A stretch of 64,000 nucleotides of DNA from Microbacterium natoriense (GTDB lineage Bacteria > Actinomycetota > Actinomycetes > Actinomycetales > Microbacteriaceae): NCBI RefSeq assembly GCF_030816295.1, contig NZ_JAUSXV010000001.1:3720001-3784000 (forward strand). The letters run 5' to 3'. The position numbers were made by a program, and so were the translations under genes. The notes beneath the pieces were generated by a model. The model was not told the origin of the DNA. It saw only the letters and a program-made list of their open reading frames with translations, and ran no database searches. Below, in pieces: positions 1 through 10,500 of this stretch (the first letter of the stretch is position 1; the number at the start of each line of letters is the position of its first letter).

Positions 1-1836
1 GAGCAGAACGGGGTTCGCCCGACGCAGAGCCTCCTTGATACCCATGGAGCCGGCGATCTTGAACGCCATCTCCGAAGAGTCGACGTCGTGCGCGGCGCCG
101 TCGACGATGGTCGCCTTGACGCCGACGATCGGGTAGCCGGCGAGGACGCCGACGTTCATCGCGTCCTGGAAACCGGCGTCGATCGAGCCGATGTACTCAC
201 GAGGGATGCGACCACCGGTCACGGCGTTCACGAACTCGTAGGTCTTGTCGTTGTCGAGCTCGAGCGGCTCGATGTTGAACTGGATCTTCGCGAACTGACC
301 CGAACCACCGGTCTGCTTCTTGTGCGTGTAGTCGTGCTTCTCGACGGCCTTGCGGATCGTCTCGCGGTACGCCACCTGCGGCTTGCCGACGTTCGCCTCG
401 ACGTTGAACTCGCGCTTCATGCGATCGACGAGGATGTCGAGGTGCAGCTCGCCCATGCCCTTGATGGTCGTCTGACCGGTCTCGGGGTTGAGCTCGGTGC
501 GGAAGGTCGGGTCCTCCTCAGCGAGCTTCTGGATGGCGACACCCAGCTTCTCCTGGTCGGCCTTGGTCTTCGGCTCGATCGCGACCTCGATGACAGGCTC
601 GGGGAACGTCATCGACTCGAGGACGACGGGCGACGTCGGGTCGGTCAGCGTGTCACCGGTGGTGGTGTCCTTCAGACCGATGACGGCGTAGATGTTGCCC
701 GCGGTGACCGAGGGGACCGGGATCTCCTTGTTGGCGTGCATCTGGAAGATCTTCCCGATGCGCTCCTTCTTGCCCTTGGTCGAGTTGATGACCTGGGCGC
801 CGGAGTCGAGCTGGCCCGAGTAGACGCGCACGTAGGTCAGGCGACCGAAGAACGGGTGCACCGCGACCTTGAACGCGAGAGCCGCGAACGGGTCGTTCGC
901 GTCGGGGTGACGCTCGATGATCGTGTCGTAGTCCTTGGGATCGTGCGCCTCGATCGAGCCCACGTCGAGCGGGTTCGGGAGGTAGTCGACGACCGCGTCG
1001 AGCATCGGCTGCACACCGCGGTTCTTGAACGCGGAACCGCAGAGCACCGGGTAGATCTCGGATGCGACGGTGAGCTTGCGGATGGCGCCCTTGATCTCGG
1101 CGACCGTGAGCTCCTCACCGCCGAAGAACTTCTCGAGCAGAGCGTCGTCGGTCTCGGCGACGGTCTCGAGGAGCTGCTGACGGTACTCGTCGGCCTTGTC
1201 CTTGAGATCGGCCGGGATCTCCTGGATCTCGTAGGAGGCGCCCATGGTGACGTCACCCTTGGCATCGCCGGCCCAGACCAGCGCGCGCATCTCGACGAGG
1301 TCGATCACGCCGATGAAGTCGTTCTCCGCGCCGATGGGCAGCTGGATGACCAGCGGCTTCGCGCCGAGGCGATTGATGATGGTGTCGACGGTGAAGTAGA
1401 AGTCCGCGCCGAGCTTGTCCATCTTGTTGACGAAGCAGATGCGGGGGACGTTGTACTTGTCGGCCTGACGCCACACGGTCTCGGACTGGGGCTCGACGCC
1501 CTCCTTGCCGTCGAAGACGGCGACAGCACCGTCGAGGACGCGGAGCGAGCGCTCCACCTCGACCGTGAAGTCCACGTGACCGGGGGTGTCGATGATGTTG
1601 ATCTGGTTCTTGTTCCAGTAGCAGGTCACGGCGGCAGACGTGATCGTGATGCCGCGCTCCTTCTCCTGCTCCATCCAGTCGGTGGTCGACGCGCCGTCGT
1701 GCGTCTCGCCGAGCTTGTGGTTGACGCCCGTGTAGAACAGGATGCGCTCGGTGGTGGTGGTCTTGCCAGCATCGATGTGAGCCATGATGCCGATGTTCCG
1801 AACCTTGCTCAGGTCGGTGAGCACGTCTTGTGCCAC
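1..1836 (-). CDS. fusA: Elongation factor G, partial (C-terminal end beyond window)
   Basis: EF-G is the ribosomal translocase GTPase, acting in the cytoplasm and also in ribosome recycling. The complementary strand reads in one open frame from GTG at 1836 to the window edge, 612 codons; a full EF-G is about 700 residues, so roughly the last 90 are missing. The G1 P-loop reads AHIDAGKTT near residue 19, the G3 region reads IDTPGHVDF, and the G4 motif reads VNKMDK. The GTG start follows an AAGGACA ribosome-binding sequence and gives [20 protein letters not shown], the usual EF-G beginning. It is the last visible gene of the rpsL-rpsG-fusA str operon and lies 84 bp after rpsG, with a strong stem-loop between them. 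Confidence 0.98.
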   Translation of the reverse strand, partial: MAQDVLTDLSKVRNIGIMAHIDAGKTTTTERILFYTGVNHKLGETHDGASTTDWMEQEKERGITITSAAVTCYWNKNQINIIDTPGHVDFTVEVERSLRVLDGAVAVFDGKEGVEPQSETVWRQADKYNVPRICFVNKMDKLGADFYFTVDTIINRLGAKPLVIQLPIGAENDFIGVIDLVEMRALVWAGDAKGDVTMGASYEIQEIPADLKDKADEYRQQLLETVAETDDALLEKFFGGEELTVAEIKGAIRKLTVASEIYPVLCGSAFKNRGVQPMLDAVVDYLPNPLDVGSIEAHDPKDYDTIIERHPDANDPFAALAFKVAVHPFFGRLTYVRVYSGQLDSGAQVINSTKGKKERIGKIFQMHANKEIPVPSVTAGNIYAVIGLKDTTTGDTLTDPTSPVVLESMTFPEPVIEVAIEPKTKADQEKLGVAIQKLAEEDPTFRTELNPETGQTTIKGMGELHLDILVDRMKREFNVEANVGKPQVAYRETIRKAVEKHDYTHKKQTGGSGQFAKIQFNIEPLELDNDKTYEFVNAVTGGRIPREYIGSIDAGFQDAMNVGVLAGYPIVGVKATIVDGAAHDVDSSEMAFKIAGSMGIKEALRRANPVLL

Positions 1837-1882
1837 AGGAGTGTCCTTATCTTTTTGGCAGTCGTACTGCGAAGAGTGGGGT

Positions 1883-1913
1883 GCCCGCCCCCGGCGAGTG
1901 GCCGGGGGCGGGC
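1883..1913 (-). other. Intercistronic stem-loop between rpsG and fusA
   Basis: A perfect 13-bp GC-only inverted repeat (1883-1895 pairing with 1901-1913) closes a 5-nt loop just after the rpsG stop. No U-run follows on the transcribed strand, so a full intrinsic terminator is unlikely. A partial terminator or mRNA processing/stability element that tunes fusA relative to the ribosomal proteins is the likely role (inference). Confidence 0.7.
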
Positions 1914-1920
1914 GAAGCTG

Positions 1921-2394
1921 TTACCAGCGGTAGTGAGCGAACGCGCGGTTCGACTCGGCCATCTTGTGCGTGTCCTCGCGGCGCTTGACCGCGGCGCCGA
2001 GGCCGTTCGACGCGTCGAGGATCTCGTTCTGCAGACGCTCGGTCATCGTCTTCTCACGACGACCCTTGGCGTAGCTGACGAGCCAGCGCAGCGCGAGGGT
2101 GTTCGCGCGGTGCGGCTTGACCTCGACCGGCACCTGGTAGGTCGAGCCACCGACGCGGCGGCTCTTGACCTCGAGGGTGGGACGGACGTTGTCGAGCGCC
2201 TTCTTCAGCGTGGCGACGGCATCCTGGCCGCCGTTCTTCGCCTCGACGCCCTTGAGGGCGTTGTAGACGATCGACTCGGCGAGGGACTTCTTGCCGTCGA
2301 CGAGGATCTTGTTGACCAACTGGCTGACGATCGGAGCGCCGTATACCGGGTCGTTGACGACGGGACGCTTAGGTGCGGGACCCTTACGAGGCAT
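1921..2394 (-). CDS. rpsG: 30S ribosomal protein S7
   Basis: S7 is a primary 16S rRNA-binding protein that organises the head of the small subunit and contacts mRNA and tRNA near the E site. The 157-residue product starts [10 protein letters not shown] and contains the family stretches [22 protein letters not shown] and the C-terminal [13 protein letters not shown], at normal length. It lies 5 bp downstream of rpsL and 84 bp upstream of fusA, the universal str operon order, and is surely co-transcribed with rpsL. Confidence 0.99.
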   Translation of the reverse strand: MPRKGPAPKRPVVNDPVYGAPIVSQLVNKILVDGKKSLAESIVYNALKGVEAKNGGQDAVATLKKALDNVRPTLEVKSRRVGGSTYQVPVEVKPHRANTLALRWLVSYAKGRREKTMTERLQNEILDASNGLGAAVKRREDTHKMAESNRAFAHYRW

Positions 2395-2399
2395 CTAAC

Positions 2400-2768
2400 T
2401 CAACCCTTCTTCGCACCGTAGCGGCTGCGAGCCTGCTTACGGTTCTTGACGGCCTGGGTGTCCAGGGCGCCACGGACGATCTTGTAACGCACACCGGGGA
2501 GGTCCTTGACACGACCGCCGCGGACGAGCACCAGCGAGTGCTCCTGCAGGTTGTGGCCCTCACCGGGGATGTACGCGGTGACCTCGGTCCCGTTGCGGAG
2601 CTTCACACGAGCGACCTTGCGCATCGCCGAGTTCGGCTTCTTCGGGGTGGTGGTGTAGACGCGGGTGCAGACCCCGGCCTGCTGCGGGTTCGACTTCAGG
2701 GCGGGCGCCTTGGTCTTCGAGACCTTGGGCGAGCGACCCTTGCGAACCAACTGCTGAATGGTTGGCAC
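2400..2768 (-). CDS. rpsL: 30S ribosomal protein S12
   Basis: S12 sits at the decoding centre of the 30S subunit and controls decoding accuracy. The 122-residue protein starts [12 protein letters not shown] and carries [13 protein letters not shown] and [13 protein letters not shown]. Both lysines that mutate in classical streptomycin resistance (positions 43 and 88 in E. coli numbering) are wild type, so S12 gives no resistance here. A purine-rich AGGAGAGA ribosome-binding site precedes the ATG. It is the first gene of the operon; the promoter is about 165 bp upstream, leaving a long 5' leader. Confidence 0.99.
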   Translation of the reverse strand: MPTIQQLVRKGRSPKVSKTKAPALKSNPQQAGVCTRVYTTTPKKPNSAMRKVARVKLRNGTEVTAYIPGEGHNLQEHSLVLVRGGRVKDLPGVRYKIVRGALDTQAVKNRKQARSRYGAKKG

Positions 2769-2932
2769 GTTCTCTCCTCATAGTGCTGCACGGTGACAGC
2801 GTGATGGATTCACATCAGACCCACCGGCGCGCCGGAACCGACGTGCTTTTGTGGTGGTGGGTATGCCGTGGGGGCGGACCGGCAAGGTGCCGACGCCCAG
2901 CGCGCACGTCAAGACGTGCACACACCTGATCA

Positions 2933-2961
2933 AGTGTAATGCCGCGTAACGTGGCGGTCAA
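2933..2961 (-). promoter_or_regulatory. Promoter of the str operon (rpsL)
   Basis: On the complementary strand, a -35 element TTGACC (2956-2961) is followed after exactly 17 bp by a -10 element TACACT (2933-2938). This is a near-consensus housekeeping sigma promoter pointing at rpsL. The predicted leader of about 160 nt contains a small palindrome (GCACGTC, two bases, GACGTGC) near 2914-2929. Confidence 0.75.
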
Positions 2962-2966
2962 ATGGA

Positions 2967-5900
2967 TCAGCGCAGATCGCGGATCCGCGCCGCCACCGAT
3001 CCGCTCTCCCCCGTCCGCCGTTCGGCGGTGACCGCGATGATCAGCAGCACGGCGCCCATCACCGCGAGCGTGATCCACCACGGCATCGACTCGATCCCGC
3101 GACCGATCTGCACCGAGAACACGAACACGTTCTCGATCGGGAGCACGATGAGGCCGATCAGGAAGGGTGCGGCGAGCCGACCCCTCGAGCCGACGAGGAT
3201 GGCGGCGAGTGCGAGGACCATCACCAGGATCGCCCGCCAGGTGAGCGGATCGGTGAACGTCGACACGATCGACGCGCTCATCATCGTGACGATGCCCGGC
3301 GCGAGCAGCGCCCAGGAACCGGTCCAGCGACCGGGCCAGCTGTCGAGCGTGGGCCTGCGCTTCGACGGGCTCAGCGACCCAGGGGTGAGGCTCGGCGACC
3401 CAGGGGGGAGGATCGGCGACCCAGGGGTGAAGTTCAGAGCTCCGGCGATCAGCAGGAATGCGCCCAACGGGAGCGAGAACCACTCCACTCTCAGGTCGCG
3501 CGGACTCCACGCCACGACGGCGGTCACGAACGCGATCGCGAACAGGAACCAGACCGGCGGCATCAGAGTCGCCCTGCTGCGGAGAGTGGACGCCGTCGAC
3601 ACGACCGCGAGCAGATAGGCGAGCATCAGCGCCCACATGGCCCAGATCGAGAACCAGTCGCGCTCGATCGCGAACCACGTGCCCGCGGCGAGCGCAAGAG
3701 CCGCTGGAGCCCCCAGCCACCGGCTCGACTGCAGGGGCGCGCTGTCGGAGGTTCTGCGGATGCCGCGGCCTGCGAGCATCAGGGCCAGAGCCGCCACCGC
3801 GCTGGCCCCGAGGCACGCCAGGAAGAGACCGGCGCCGCGGAGCGAGGGGAAGTCCCATCCGAGACCGATCCTGATGGCCTGGATCGTGCCGACGCTCGCC
3901 GCGAGGCCCGCGGCGAGCAGGGTCGGGGTGCGCAGCATCCGCAGCCGGCGCACGCGCCCCGCCGCTTCGCTCCGCCCGAAGAAGCGCGCGAGTGCGAGCA
4001 GCAGCCAGCCCGCCGCGAGCAACCCGCCCACGCGCCACGGAATCGAGGTCTGCCCCGCCGGGTCGGGCTCGACGACCGCGACGATCGCGAGCAGCGGTCC
4101 GATCGCGACGACCAGGCCTGCGGCGTACAGGGCGACCGCGCGCGCTCCACGCAGAGTCAGGAGCACGGCGACGAGCGCTGCGCCCAGAGTCGGCGGCAGC
4201 AGATACGCCTCGAGCAGGTCGACGCCGATGAGGCCCCACACGCACCACAGCGCTCCGGTGAACGCGGCTGCCGAGACCGCCCACGCATACCGGCGTCCGG
4301 CGAACAGCGCGGCGGCCGCGGCGCCGAGACCGAGGATCAGCAGCACGAGGAATGCCGTGCCGAGTCCGGCCGCATCGCGCCAGAGCGCGAGGAGGATCGC
4401 GATCGCGCCGGTCAGCAGCGACGACGCTTCGATCGCGACCCGCGCGGCGTCGGCAGCGCCGACGGCGTGACCTCTCTCGAGCAGTGCAGCGCGTATCAGC
4501 GGCGTCGCCGGCAACGCCAACGCCACCAGCATCGCGATGATCGGCAGGGTCACCGGAGAACCGCTCGACGGCAGCAGCTGCGCGCCCAGGCACACGATCA
4601 CGACGGCGAGAGTCGGGACCAGCATCCCCGCGGCCATCGTGCGCACGGTGACCGTGAGACCGGGACGGCGCGTGACCAGCAGCGAGACGGCCAGCACGAA
4701 CATCAGCCCGGTGGACAGGGCCGTCCAGCCGCTGCGCTCGACGACGACCTGCAGGACTCCGATGCCGAACGGCACCGCCGAGACCACGAGCACCGTCTGC
4801 CATGCCCGCGCCCCGATGCGGGGCAGGTAGGTGGCCGCGATCGCGACGGCGAGACCCGCGGACGCCGTCAGACACAGCTGGGCGATGCCGTCGACGCCGC
4901 TCTCGCCGAGCGCGGTGGAGACGAGCGTCAGCGCGAACGCGAAGCCGACTCCGACGTACACGAATCGCAGCCGGGCCGGGAGCACACCGGCCAGGACGGC
5001 GAGCGCGAGAAGCGTGCCGACGCCGGCGAGCGGGACGATCGACGGCTCACGCCAGGCGATGACGGCTGAGGCGATCAACGCCACGTGTGCGGCGACGATC
5101 AGAACGATCCGAGTGCCGGCAGCCGAGACCCTCACGTAGCGGAGGACCAGGGCGACCACGACGACAGCGACGGCGAGCACGGCCACAGACACGGGCAGCG
5201 GCAGCACCTTCGCGCAGCCGAGCACCAGAACGGCGGCGGCCGCCATGACCGACGACACACGAGCGGGGGCGGTCGCGAGCGAGCGGATGCTGTCACGTCG
5301 CCGCGCGAGCGCACTGAACACGGCGAGCCCCGTGCTGACCGCGGCGAGACCGACGATCAGGCCCCATTCCATCGCTCCGCCCGTGACTTCCGCGCGGGGA
5401 CTCCGCTGCATCACCTCGGTGATCGCGACCACGCCGTTCAGCGCGGCGAAGCCGAGCAGGACCAGAGCCGGGAGAGCCAGCACGGCGAACGAGCCGCCGA
5501 CGACGAACCCGCGCGGCACGGTGCGCGGAAGCGGAACGACGGCCCCGACGAGAACGAGGGCGACTGCGGCCGCAGCCGGGATGATCGCGAACATCCACGA
5601 CACGTCGACCGAGGCCGCGCCCGCGAGGGCGTACACCGCCAGCACGACCGCCGCGGAGCCCGCACCGCCTGCCCCGATTCCCCAGAGCGGTCCGAGCATC
5701 CGCCGCGACGCGATCGTCGCGTGCGCCGCCATCAGGACCAGGAGGCCTGCGGCCGTCAGCAGGAACGGCGTGAAGCTGCCGCCGATCCGCCACAGGAGCA
5801 CGAGCGCGACGAGCGCGCTGATCAGCTGCAGCGCCGTGAGGGTGATCTGCTCGACCCTCGGCGGACGCAGCCACTCGATGAGACCGGCCGCAGCGTAGGC

Positions 5901-6686
5901 GACGCCGATCGCGCCGAGCACGGCCCAGAGCGGTGCGCCGACACCTGCGCCGATCATCGCGGGCACGAGCGACAGGGCGACGAGCGAGGTCCACTGCCAG
6001 ATGCGGATGCCGCGGGCGAAGCTCGCGAGCAGCATGACGGTGCCCGCGACAGCCGTCGCCGCCGCGGAGGTGAGCCAGGGGTCGATCTCCGGAGCGGCGA
6101 GTTGGGCGACTGCGTGCACGTCCAGTCCGCCGAACACGAGCCCGAGCCCGCCGACCGCCTCGGCCGAGAAGCGCAGGCCCCGTCGCGACAGCAGCCAGGC
6201 TCCGCCGAGGAACAGCAGGGTGATGAGTCCGACGATGACGCCGCGCAGCGCCTTGTCGGCGAGATCGGGGTTGAAGTAGGTGAACACGATCGCCGCGACG
6301 GCGAAGAGCCCGGCCCCCGCGGTGGCCAGCACGGACTGCAGCGTCGCGCTGCTCTGCGGGGCCGATGCGGATGCGGTCGCCGGATGCGAACCGCGCGGTG
6401 CCGACGACGGAGTCTGTGATGAGGCCGTATGCGGGCGGGGAGCCGCTCCGACCGGTGCGAGCGGGATGACGGGCAGGCGTCGCAGCAGCTCGTCACGGGC
6501 GCGCAGCGCGTTCGCGGCGGCGACCGAGGCGTTCCACACCTCGATCGCGACGGGACCGCGGAAGTCGGAACCGCAGCGGGCGCAGCATCCGTCTGACAGC
6601 ATCCACTGGCACACCGGGCAGTTGGCGTCGTCGAGCAGCTGCCGGGCGACCGACTCGCCCCAGGTCGATACCTGCGTCGTCGTCAT
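2967..6686 (-). CDS. Giant polytopic membrane protein with N-terminal zinc ribbon (SCO7613-like)
   Basis: The 1,239-residue product begins with a short soluble part holding two cysteine pairs (C23-x2-C26 and C35-x2-C38), a zinc-ribbon pattern. A Pro/Ser/Ala linker follows, then more than 1,000 residues of almost continuous hydrophobic segments rich in Ala, Leu and Val, probably over 25 membrane spans. I recognise the architecture as the large actinobacterial membrane proteins annotated 'SCO7613 C-terminal domain-containing'; no function is known to me. ATG at 6686 was chosen because GGACAGGAG precedes it and it overlaps the upstream stop as TGATG; the frame extends 17 codons further. It is last in a three-gene operon with an Xre regulator and a DUF2975-type protein. 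Near its end, three 21-bp repeats encode a Pro/Ser/Gly-rich loop. Confidence 0.85.
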   Translation of the reverse strand: MTTTQVSTWGESVARQLLDDANCPVCQWMLSDGCCARCGSDFRGPVAIEVWNASVAAANALRARDELLRRLPVIPLAPVGAAPRPHTASSQTPSSAPRGSHPATASASAPQSSATLQSVLATAGAGLFAVAAIVFTYFNPDLADKALRGVIVGLITLLFLGGAWLLSRRGLRFSAEAVGGLGLVFGGLDVHAVAQLAAPEIDPWLTSAAATAVAGTVMLLASFARGIRIWQWTSLVALSLVPAMIGAGVGAPLWAVLGAIGVAYAAAGLIEWLRPPRVEQITLTALQLISALVALVLLWRIGGSFTPFLLTAAGLLVLMAAHATIASRRMLGPLWGIGAGGAGSAAVVLAVYALAGAASVDVSWMFAIIPAAAAVALVLVGAVVPLPRTVPRGFVVGGSFAVLALPALVLLGFAALNGVVAITEVMQRSPRAEVTGGAMEWGLIVGLAAVSTGLAVFSALARRRDSIRSLATAPARVSSVMAAAAVLVLGCAKVLPLPVSVAVLAVAVVVVALVLRYVRVSAAGTRIVLIVAAHVALIASAVIAWREPSIVPLAGVGTLLALAVLAGVLPARLRFVYVGVGFAFALTLVSTALGESGVDGIAQLCLTASAGLAVAIAATYLPRIGARAWQTVLVVSAVPFGIGVLQVVVERSGWTALSTGLMFVLAVSLLVTRRPGLTVTVRTMAAGMLVPTLAVVIVCLGAQLLPSSGSPVTLPIIAMLVALALPATPLIRAALLERGHAVGAADAARVAIEASSLLTGAIAILLALWRDAAGLGTAFLVLLILGLGAAAAALFAGRRYAWAVSAAAFTGALWCVWGLIGVDLLEAYLLPPTLGAALVAVLLTLRGARAVALYAAGLVVAIGPLLAIVAVVEPDPAGQTSIPWRVGGLLAAGWLLLALARFFGRSEAAGRVRRLRMLRTPTLLAAGLAASVGTIQAIRIGLGWDFPSLRGAGLFLACLGASAVAALALMLAGRGIRRTSDSAPLQSSRWLGAPAALALAAGTWFAIERDWFSIWAMWALMLAYLLAVVSTASTLRSRATLMPPVWFLFAIAFVTAVVAWSPRDLRVEWFSLPLGAFLLIAGALNFTPGSPILPPGSPSLTPGSLSPSKRRPTLDSWPGRWTGSWALLAPGIVTMMSASIVSTFTDPLTWRAILVMVLALAAILVGSRGRLAAPFLIGLIVLPIENVFVFSVQIGRGIESMPWWITLAVMGAVLLIIAVTAERRTGESGSVAARIRDLR
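3372..3434 (-). repeat. Three tandem 21-bp repeats inside the giant membrane protein gene
   Basis: Three in-frame copies (3372-3392, 3393-3413, 3414-3434) differ at few bases and share the core gcgacccagggg. They encode a repeating heptapeptide of the type PGSPxLx in a loop between hydrophobic segments near residue 1090. Copy number could vary between strains without breaking the frame. Confidence 0.85.
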
Positions 6687-6904
6687 CACGGCTCCTGTCC
6701 GTCGGGCACCCAGCGCAGGATGTCGCCCGGCTGGCATTCGAGCACTCGGCAGATCGCGTCGAGAGTGGTGAAGCGCACGGCTTTGGCACGACCGTTCTTG
6801 AGGACGGCGACGTTGGCCGGGGTGATTCCGATGGCGTCGGCGAACTCCTGCACGCTCATCTTCTTGCGGGCGAGCTGCACGTCGAGGTCGATCACGATGG
6901 GCAT
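6686..6904 (-). CDS. Small Xre/Cro-type HTH regulator (YozG-like)
   Basis: A 72-residue single-domain DNA-binding protein of the short Xre type usually paired with DUF2975 membrane proteins. The helix-turn-helix is visible as MSVQEFADAIGITPANVAVL (about residues 16-35), followed by KNGRAKAVRFTTLDAICRVL and a conserved end CQPGDILRW. Its start overlaps the stop of the upstream DUF2975-type gene and its stop overlaps the start of the giant membrane protein gene, both as TGATG, so translation of the three is probably coupled. It probably autoregulates the operon through the palindrome at 7409-7425; that is inference from the usual behaviour of such pairs. Confidence 0.88.
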   Translation of the reverse strand: MPIVIDLDVQLARKKMSVQEFADAIGITPANVAVLKNGRAKAVRFTTLDAICRVLECQPGDILRWVPDGQEP

Positions 6905-7380
6905 CAGACGACCTCGGAGAGATCCTGCTCGAGCTCGAGCGCCTTGCGCAGGAGTCCGCGGAGCACGACCACGAGCAGCGCCAGCGCCGCGCTCACCACG
7001 ACCCCGAGGACCGCGAGGAGCGTGAGCGAGAGCGACACCGCCCGGCTTGCGACGATCACGATGTACGAGGCGAGGATCAGCACGCCTGCCGAGATGAGCG
7101 CGGCGAGGATCACGTCGACATAGCGGAAGGCCTCGACGCGGAAGATGCGGTCGGCCTGCACGAGGGAGAGCAGGAACCAGATGCACACCAGCGTGACCTC
7201 GACGAGGCCGAGGAAGACGACCGCCCCGATGATGCCCGGGATCTCGAGCTGGGCGACATCGGGGTTCCGGCTGGCGGTGATGCGGGCGACTTCGGGGATC
7301 ACGAGGACCTGACTGGCCACGAGGAGTCCGAGCAGGACGAGGATCAGCACCTGGAGGATGACGGTGACGCGAGGCTGCAT
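6904..7380 (-). CDS. DUF2975-type four-helix membrane protein
   Basis: The 158-residue product has four predicted membrane spans at about residues 7-27, 47-72, 86-111 and 119-141, and an acidic C-terminus. The layout and the immediately following small Xre regulator are characteristic of DUF2975 membrane protein/YozG-like pairs, whose molecular role is unknown. The ATG at 7380 is the first gene of the operon, directly downstream of an A+T-rich segment with an inverted repeat. Start choice is firm because the frame is blocked by the divergent promoter region. Confidence 0.82.
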   Translation of the reverse strand: MQPRVTVILQVLILVLLGLLVASQVLVIPEVARITASRNPDVAQLEIPGIIGAVVFLGLVEVTLVCIWFLLSLVQADRIFRVEAFRYVDVILAALISAGVLILASYIVIVASRAVSLSLTLLAVLGVVVSAALALLVVVLRGLLRKALELEQDLSEVV

Positions 7381-7408
7381 GACGACCCTATCGATCAGCA
7401 ATGGATAT

Positions 7409-7425
7409 CTATCGAAAAACGATAG
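7409..7425. promoter_or_regulatory. Palindromic operator candidate for the DUF2975/HTH operon
   Basis: Perfect 6-bp inverted repeat ctatcg (7409-7414) and cgatag (7420-7425) around an AAAAA spacer, in the most A+T-rich stretch of the divergent region. A further half-site ctatcgat lies at 7388-7395. The position just upstream of the first gene makes it the natural binding site for the operon's own Xre protein (inference). Confidence 0.55.
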
Positions 7426-7530
7426 TGACTGTGCCGGCGCGGATGCTGCGGATCGGCTCTTCTCACAGCGGATCCGCAGGTCGGATGACCTCGGCCGTGG
7501 GGCCCGGAACCTCACGTCGGGTCGTCGTCC

Positions 7531-7536
7531 TATGCT
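7531..7536 (+). promoter_or_regulatory. -10 element TATGCT of a leaderless promoter for the SARP gene
   Basis: The hexamer ends six bases before the GTG at 7543, so transcription should start at the initiation codon itself. This favours GTG 7543 over the next in-frame ATG at 7546. Confidence 0.65.
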
Positions 7537-7542
7537 TGCCAG

Positions 7543-10500
7543 GTGATGCAGCGCACTCCGCGGGTCGCCGTGCTCGGCCCGGTGAAGGTCGCCGCGGCCG
7601 ACGGCATCCCGCTCGACATCCCCGGCGCGACGTCGCGCGCCCTCCTGGCGTCGCTCGCGCTCGGCGGCGGCGCATCCCGCAGCGTCGACGCGATCGCCGC
7701 CGACGTGTGGGGCGACGACCTGCCCGCAAATCCGCGCGGAGCAGTGCAGACCCTCGTGTCCCGGCTGCGTTCCCTGGCCGGAGCCGACATCATCCGCAGC
7801 GACGCGATCGGCTATGCGCTCGGCGTCGCCGTCGACAGCGACCTCGCGATCGCGAGAGACGCGGATGCCGCCGCCGCGCGTCTCCCGGAGGGCGATGCGG
7901 CGCGACTGCCGCTGCTGGAGCACGCCCTGTCGCTCTGGCGCGGAGAGGCGGGGGCGGATCTCGCCCACTCCCCCGTCGCGCTCGACCTCGCAGCCGCCGT
8001 GAGCGCACTGCACGATCGCCTCCGCGCGGCGCGCTCGCGCTCGCTCATAGTTCTCGGCCGCGCGGCCGACGCGATCCCGGCGCTGGCCGCTCTCGCCGAC
8101 TCGAAGCCATACGACGAGGAGGCGCACGCTCAGCTGATGACGGCTCTCGTCGAGGCCGGGCGCGAGCAGGAGGCACTGGCCGTGTTCGCGCGGCTGCGGA
8201 CCCGACTGCGGGATGATCTCGGCTCTTCTCCGAGCAAGGACACGAGCGCGTTGAACGCCCGCATCCTGCGCGGCGACGAGGCGACTGCGCCCGCGCGGGT
8301 GCGCATCGGGCTGCAAGCCGCTCCGAACGAGCTCATCGGCCGCGATGACGACGTCGAGCGCATCGAGGCACTGCTGGCGACCAGCCGGCTCGTGACGATC
8401 CTGGGCCCGGGCGGCCTCGGCAAGACCCGGCTGGCGCAGGCGGTGGCGGCGGCATCCGACGCGCCGGTCGTCGCGGTCGTCGCCCTGGCCGGCATCCGCG
8501 CCGATGCCGACCTGGAACCCGCCATCGGGGCGGCGCTGGGCATCAGCGAGAGTTCTGCCGGCAGCCGGCTGTCCGACGCGCGATCGCAGCCCGACCTGCG
8601 CACCCGCATCGTCGCGCTGCTGGGCGAGCGACCGGCGCTGCTCGTTCTCGACAACTGCGAGCAGATCATCGACGCGGCCGCGGCCTGGGCCGCCGACATG
8701 CTCGGCGCAGTGCCGACGCTGCGGATCGTCACGACCAGTCGGACGCCCGTCGCGATCGCCGCCGAAGCGGTGTACCCGCTCACCGCGCTGAGCGCGGGCG
8801 ACGGCGAGGGCCCGGCGGTGCGGCTGTTCCTCGAACGGGCGCGTGCGGCGCGCCCCGACGCGAGACTCGACGGAGCGACCGTCGCCCGGCTCTGCGACCG
8901 CCTCGACGGACTGCCTCTTGCGATCGAGCTCGCCGCCGCACGCGTGCGCACCATGACCGCCGAGCAGATCGAGTCTCGCCTCGAGAACCGCTTCGCCCTG
9001 CTGACGAGCGGCGACCGCGCCGCGCCCGAACGCCATCGCACCCTGCAGGCTGTGATCGAGTGGAGCTGGGACCTGCTCGACGACGACGCCAGGAACGCGC
9101 TCGTCCGGTTGTCCCTTCTTCCGGCAGGCTTTTCGACGGTCTCGGCGTCAGCAGTGCTCGGCGAGAGCGCCGTCGACGACCTGCTCGACCGGCTGGTCTC
9201 CCAGTCCCTGCTCGCGGCGACCGATACCGGCACGGGTGTGCGGTTCCGCATGCTGGAGACGGTGCGCGAGTTCGGCCTGGCCCGGCTTGCAGCCTCGGGC
9301 GCCGAAGACGACGCGTGGCATGCCGTGCTGGCATGGGCAGGCGGCTTTTCCCGGATGCCGGGGGCTGCGCTGTTCGGCGAGTGCGCGCCGGTGCGCCCCG
9401 ACGTTCTGGCAGAGCTGAACGCCGAGAACGACAACCTGGTCGCGGCGCTGCGCTACGCCGCAGAGAGCGGACTTTCCGCCGATGTCGTGCGGATCTTCTC
9501 TGCGCTGATGTCCGCGTGGGTCGTGCGCGGCGCGTTCACGGAGTTCTTCGGATTCACACCGATCGTGATCGCGGCGCTCGACGGGCTCGACCACGACGCG
9601 GTGTCCGCCGATCTCCTCGTGAGCGTCCTGCTGCCGTGCGGGCTGATGGCCCTCGTCGGCGAGGACCCGCGTGGGCTCGGCGCCATCAGCCGCCTGCGCC
9701 GCATCGCCCGCACGCCCGGCGTGATCTTGAGCCCAGCCTTGGCGGCGCTCCTGTCGGTGACCGTGCAGGTGTCGCGTCCGGAGCGGATGATGGCGGTCCT
9801 GCGGGCGTTGCGCGAAGAGCCCGAACCGGCCGCGCGCCTGGTCGGAGAGTTCCTCACCTCGCAGACGGCCGAGAACACCGGCGACACCGTCACGGCCGCT
9901 TCGTCGGCGCAACGCGCCTGGGAGCTGGCAGGAGAGATCGACGACCGGTGGATCGGCACGCTCGCGGCGAGCGCGGCGGCACAGGTCGCCGGCCAGTCGG
10001 GCCATCACGCGGATTCTCTCGTCTGGCTCGACCGTGCCCGACGCAGCGCCGAGGGTTTCGACGTGTCGGAGGAGCAGGTGCAGCAGGACTGGACGCGAGG
10101 CATCGCTCTGCTCGGCCTCGGCCGCCTGGACGAGGCCGAGAGCGTCTTCGAAGACGTGTCCCGTACGGCCGAGCTCACCCAGCAGGGGGTGGAGTACGCG
10201 GCGCTGGGCTGGTTCGGCCTCGCGGAGGTGGCGCGCACACGCCGTGACCTCGAGGGGGCGGTGGCAGGCTATCGACGATCTCTGGCCGGCTTCCCGTCGG
10301 GCGATCAGCGCGCCACCCCGTGGTACCTGGTGCTGCTGGCGACCCTCATCACGGCCTCGGTCGCCGACGAGCTGCTCCCCGCTGCTGACCTCGCGCGGTG
10401 GGCGAACCGCCTGCGGACACGGACCCTGGCTCTGCACCGTATGAATCCGACCTACGTCGACCGACCGGTGATCGGCACAGCGCTGGCGGGCTGGTCGTCG

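Noticed and set aside
88..2421. A 777-codon frame opposite fusA and rpsG
   Set aside because: It is the complement of conserved essential genes; its length reflects GC3 bias in the real genes and its residue composition (Leu, Asp, Val, Arg, Gly) is typical of antisense shadow frames.
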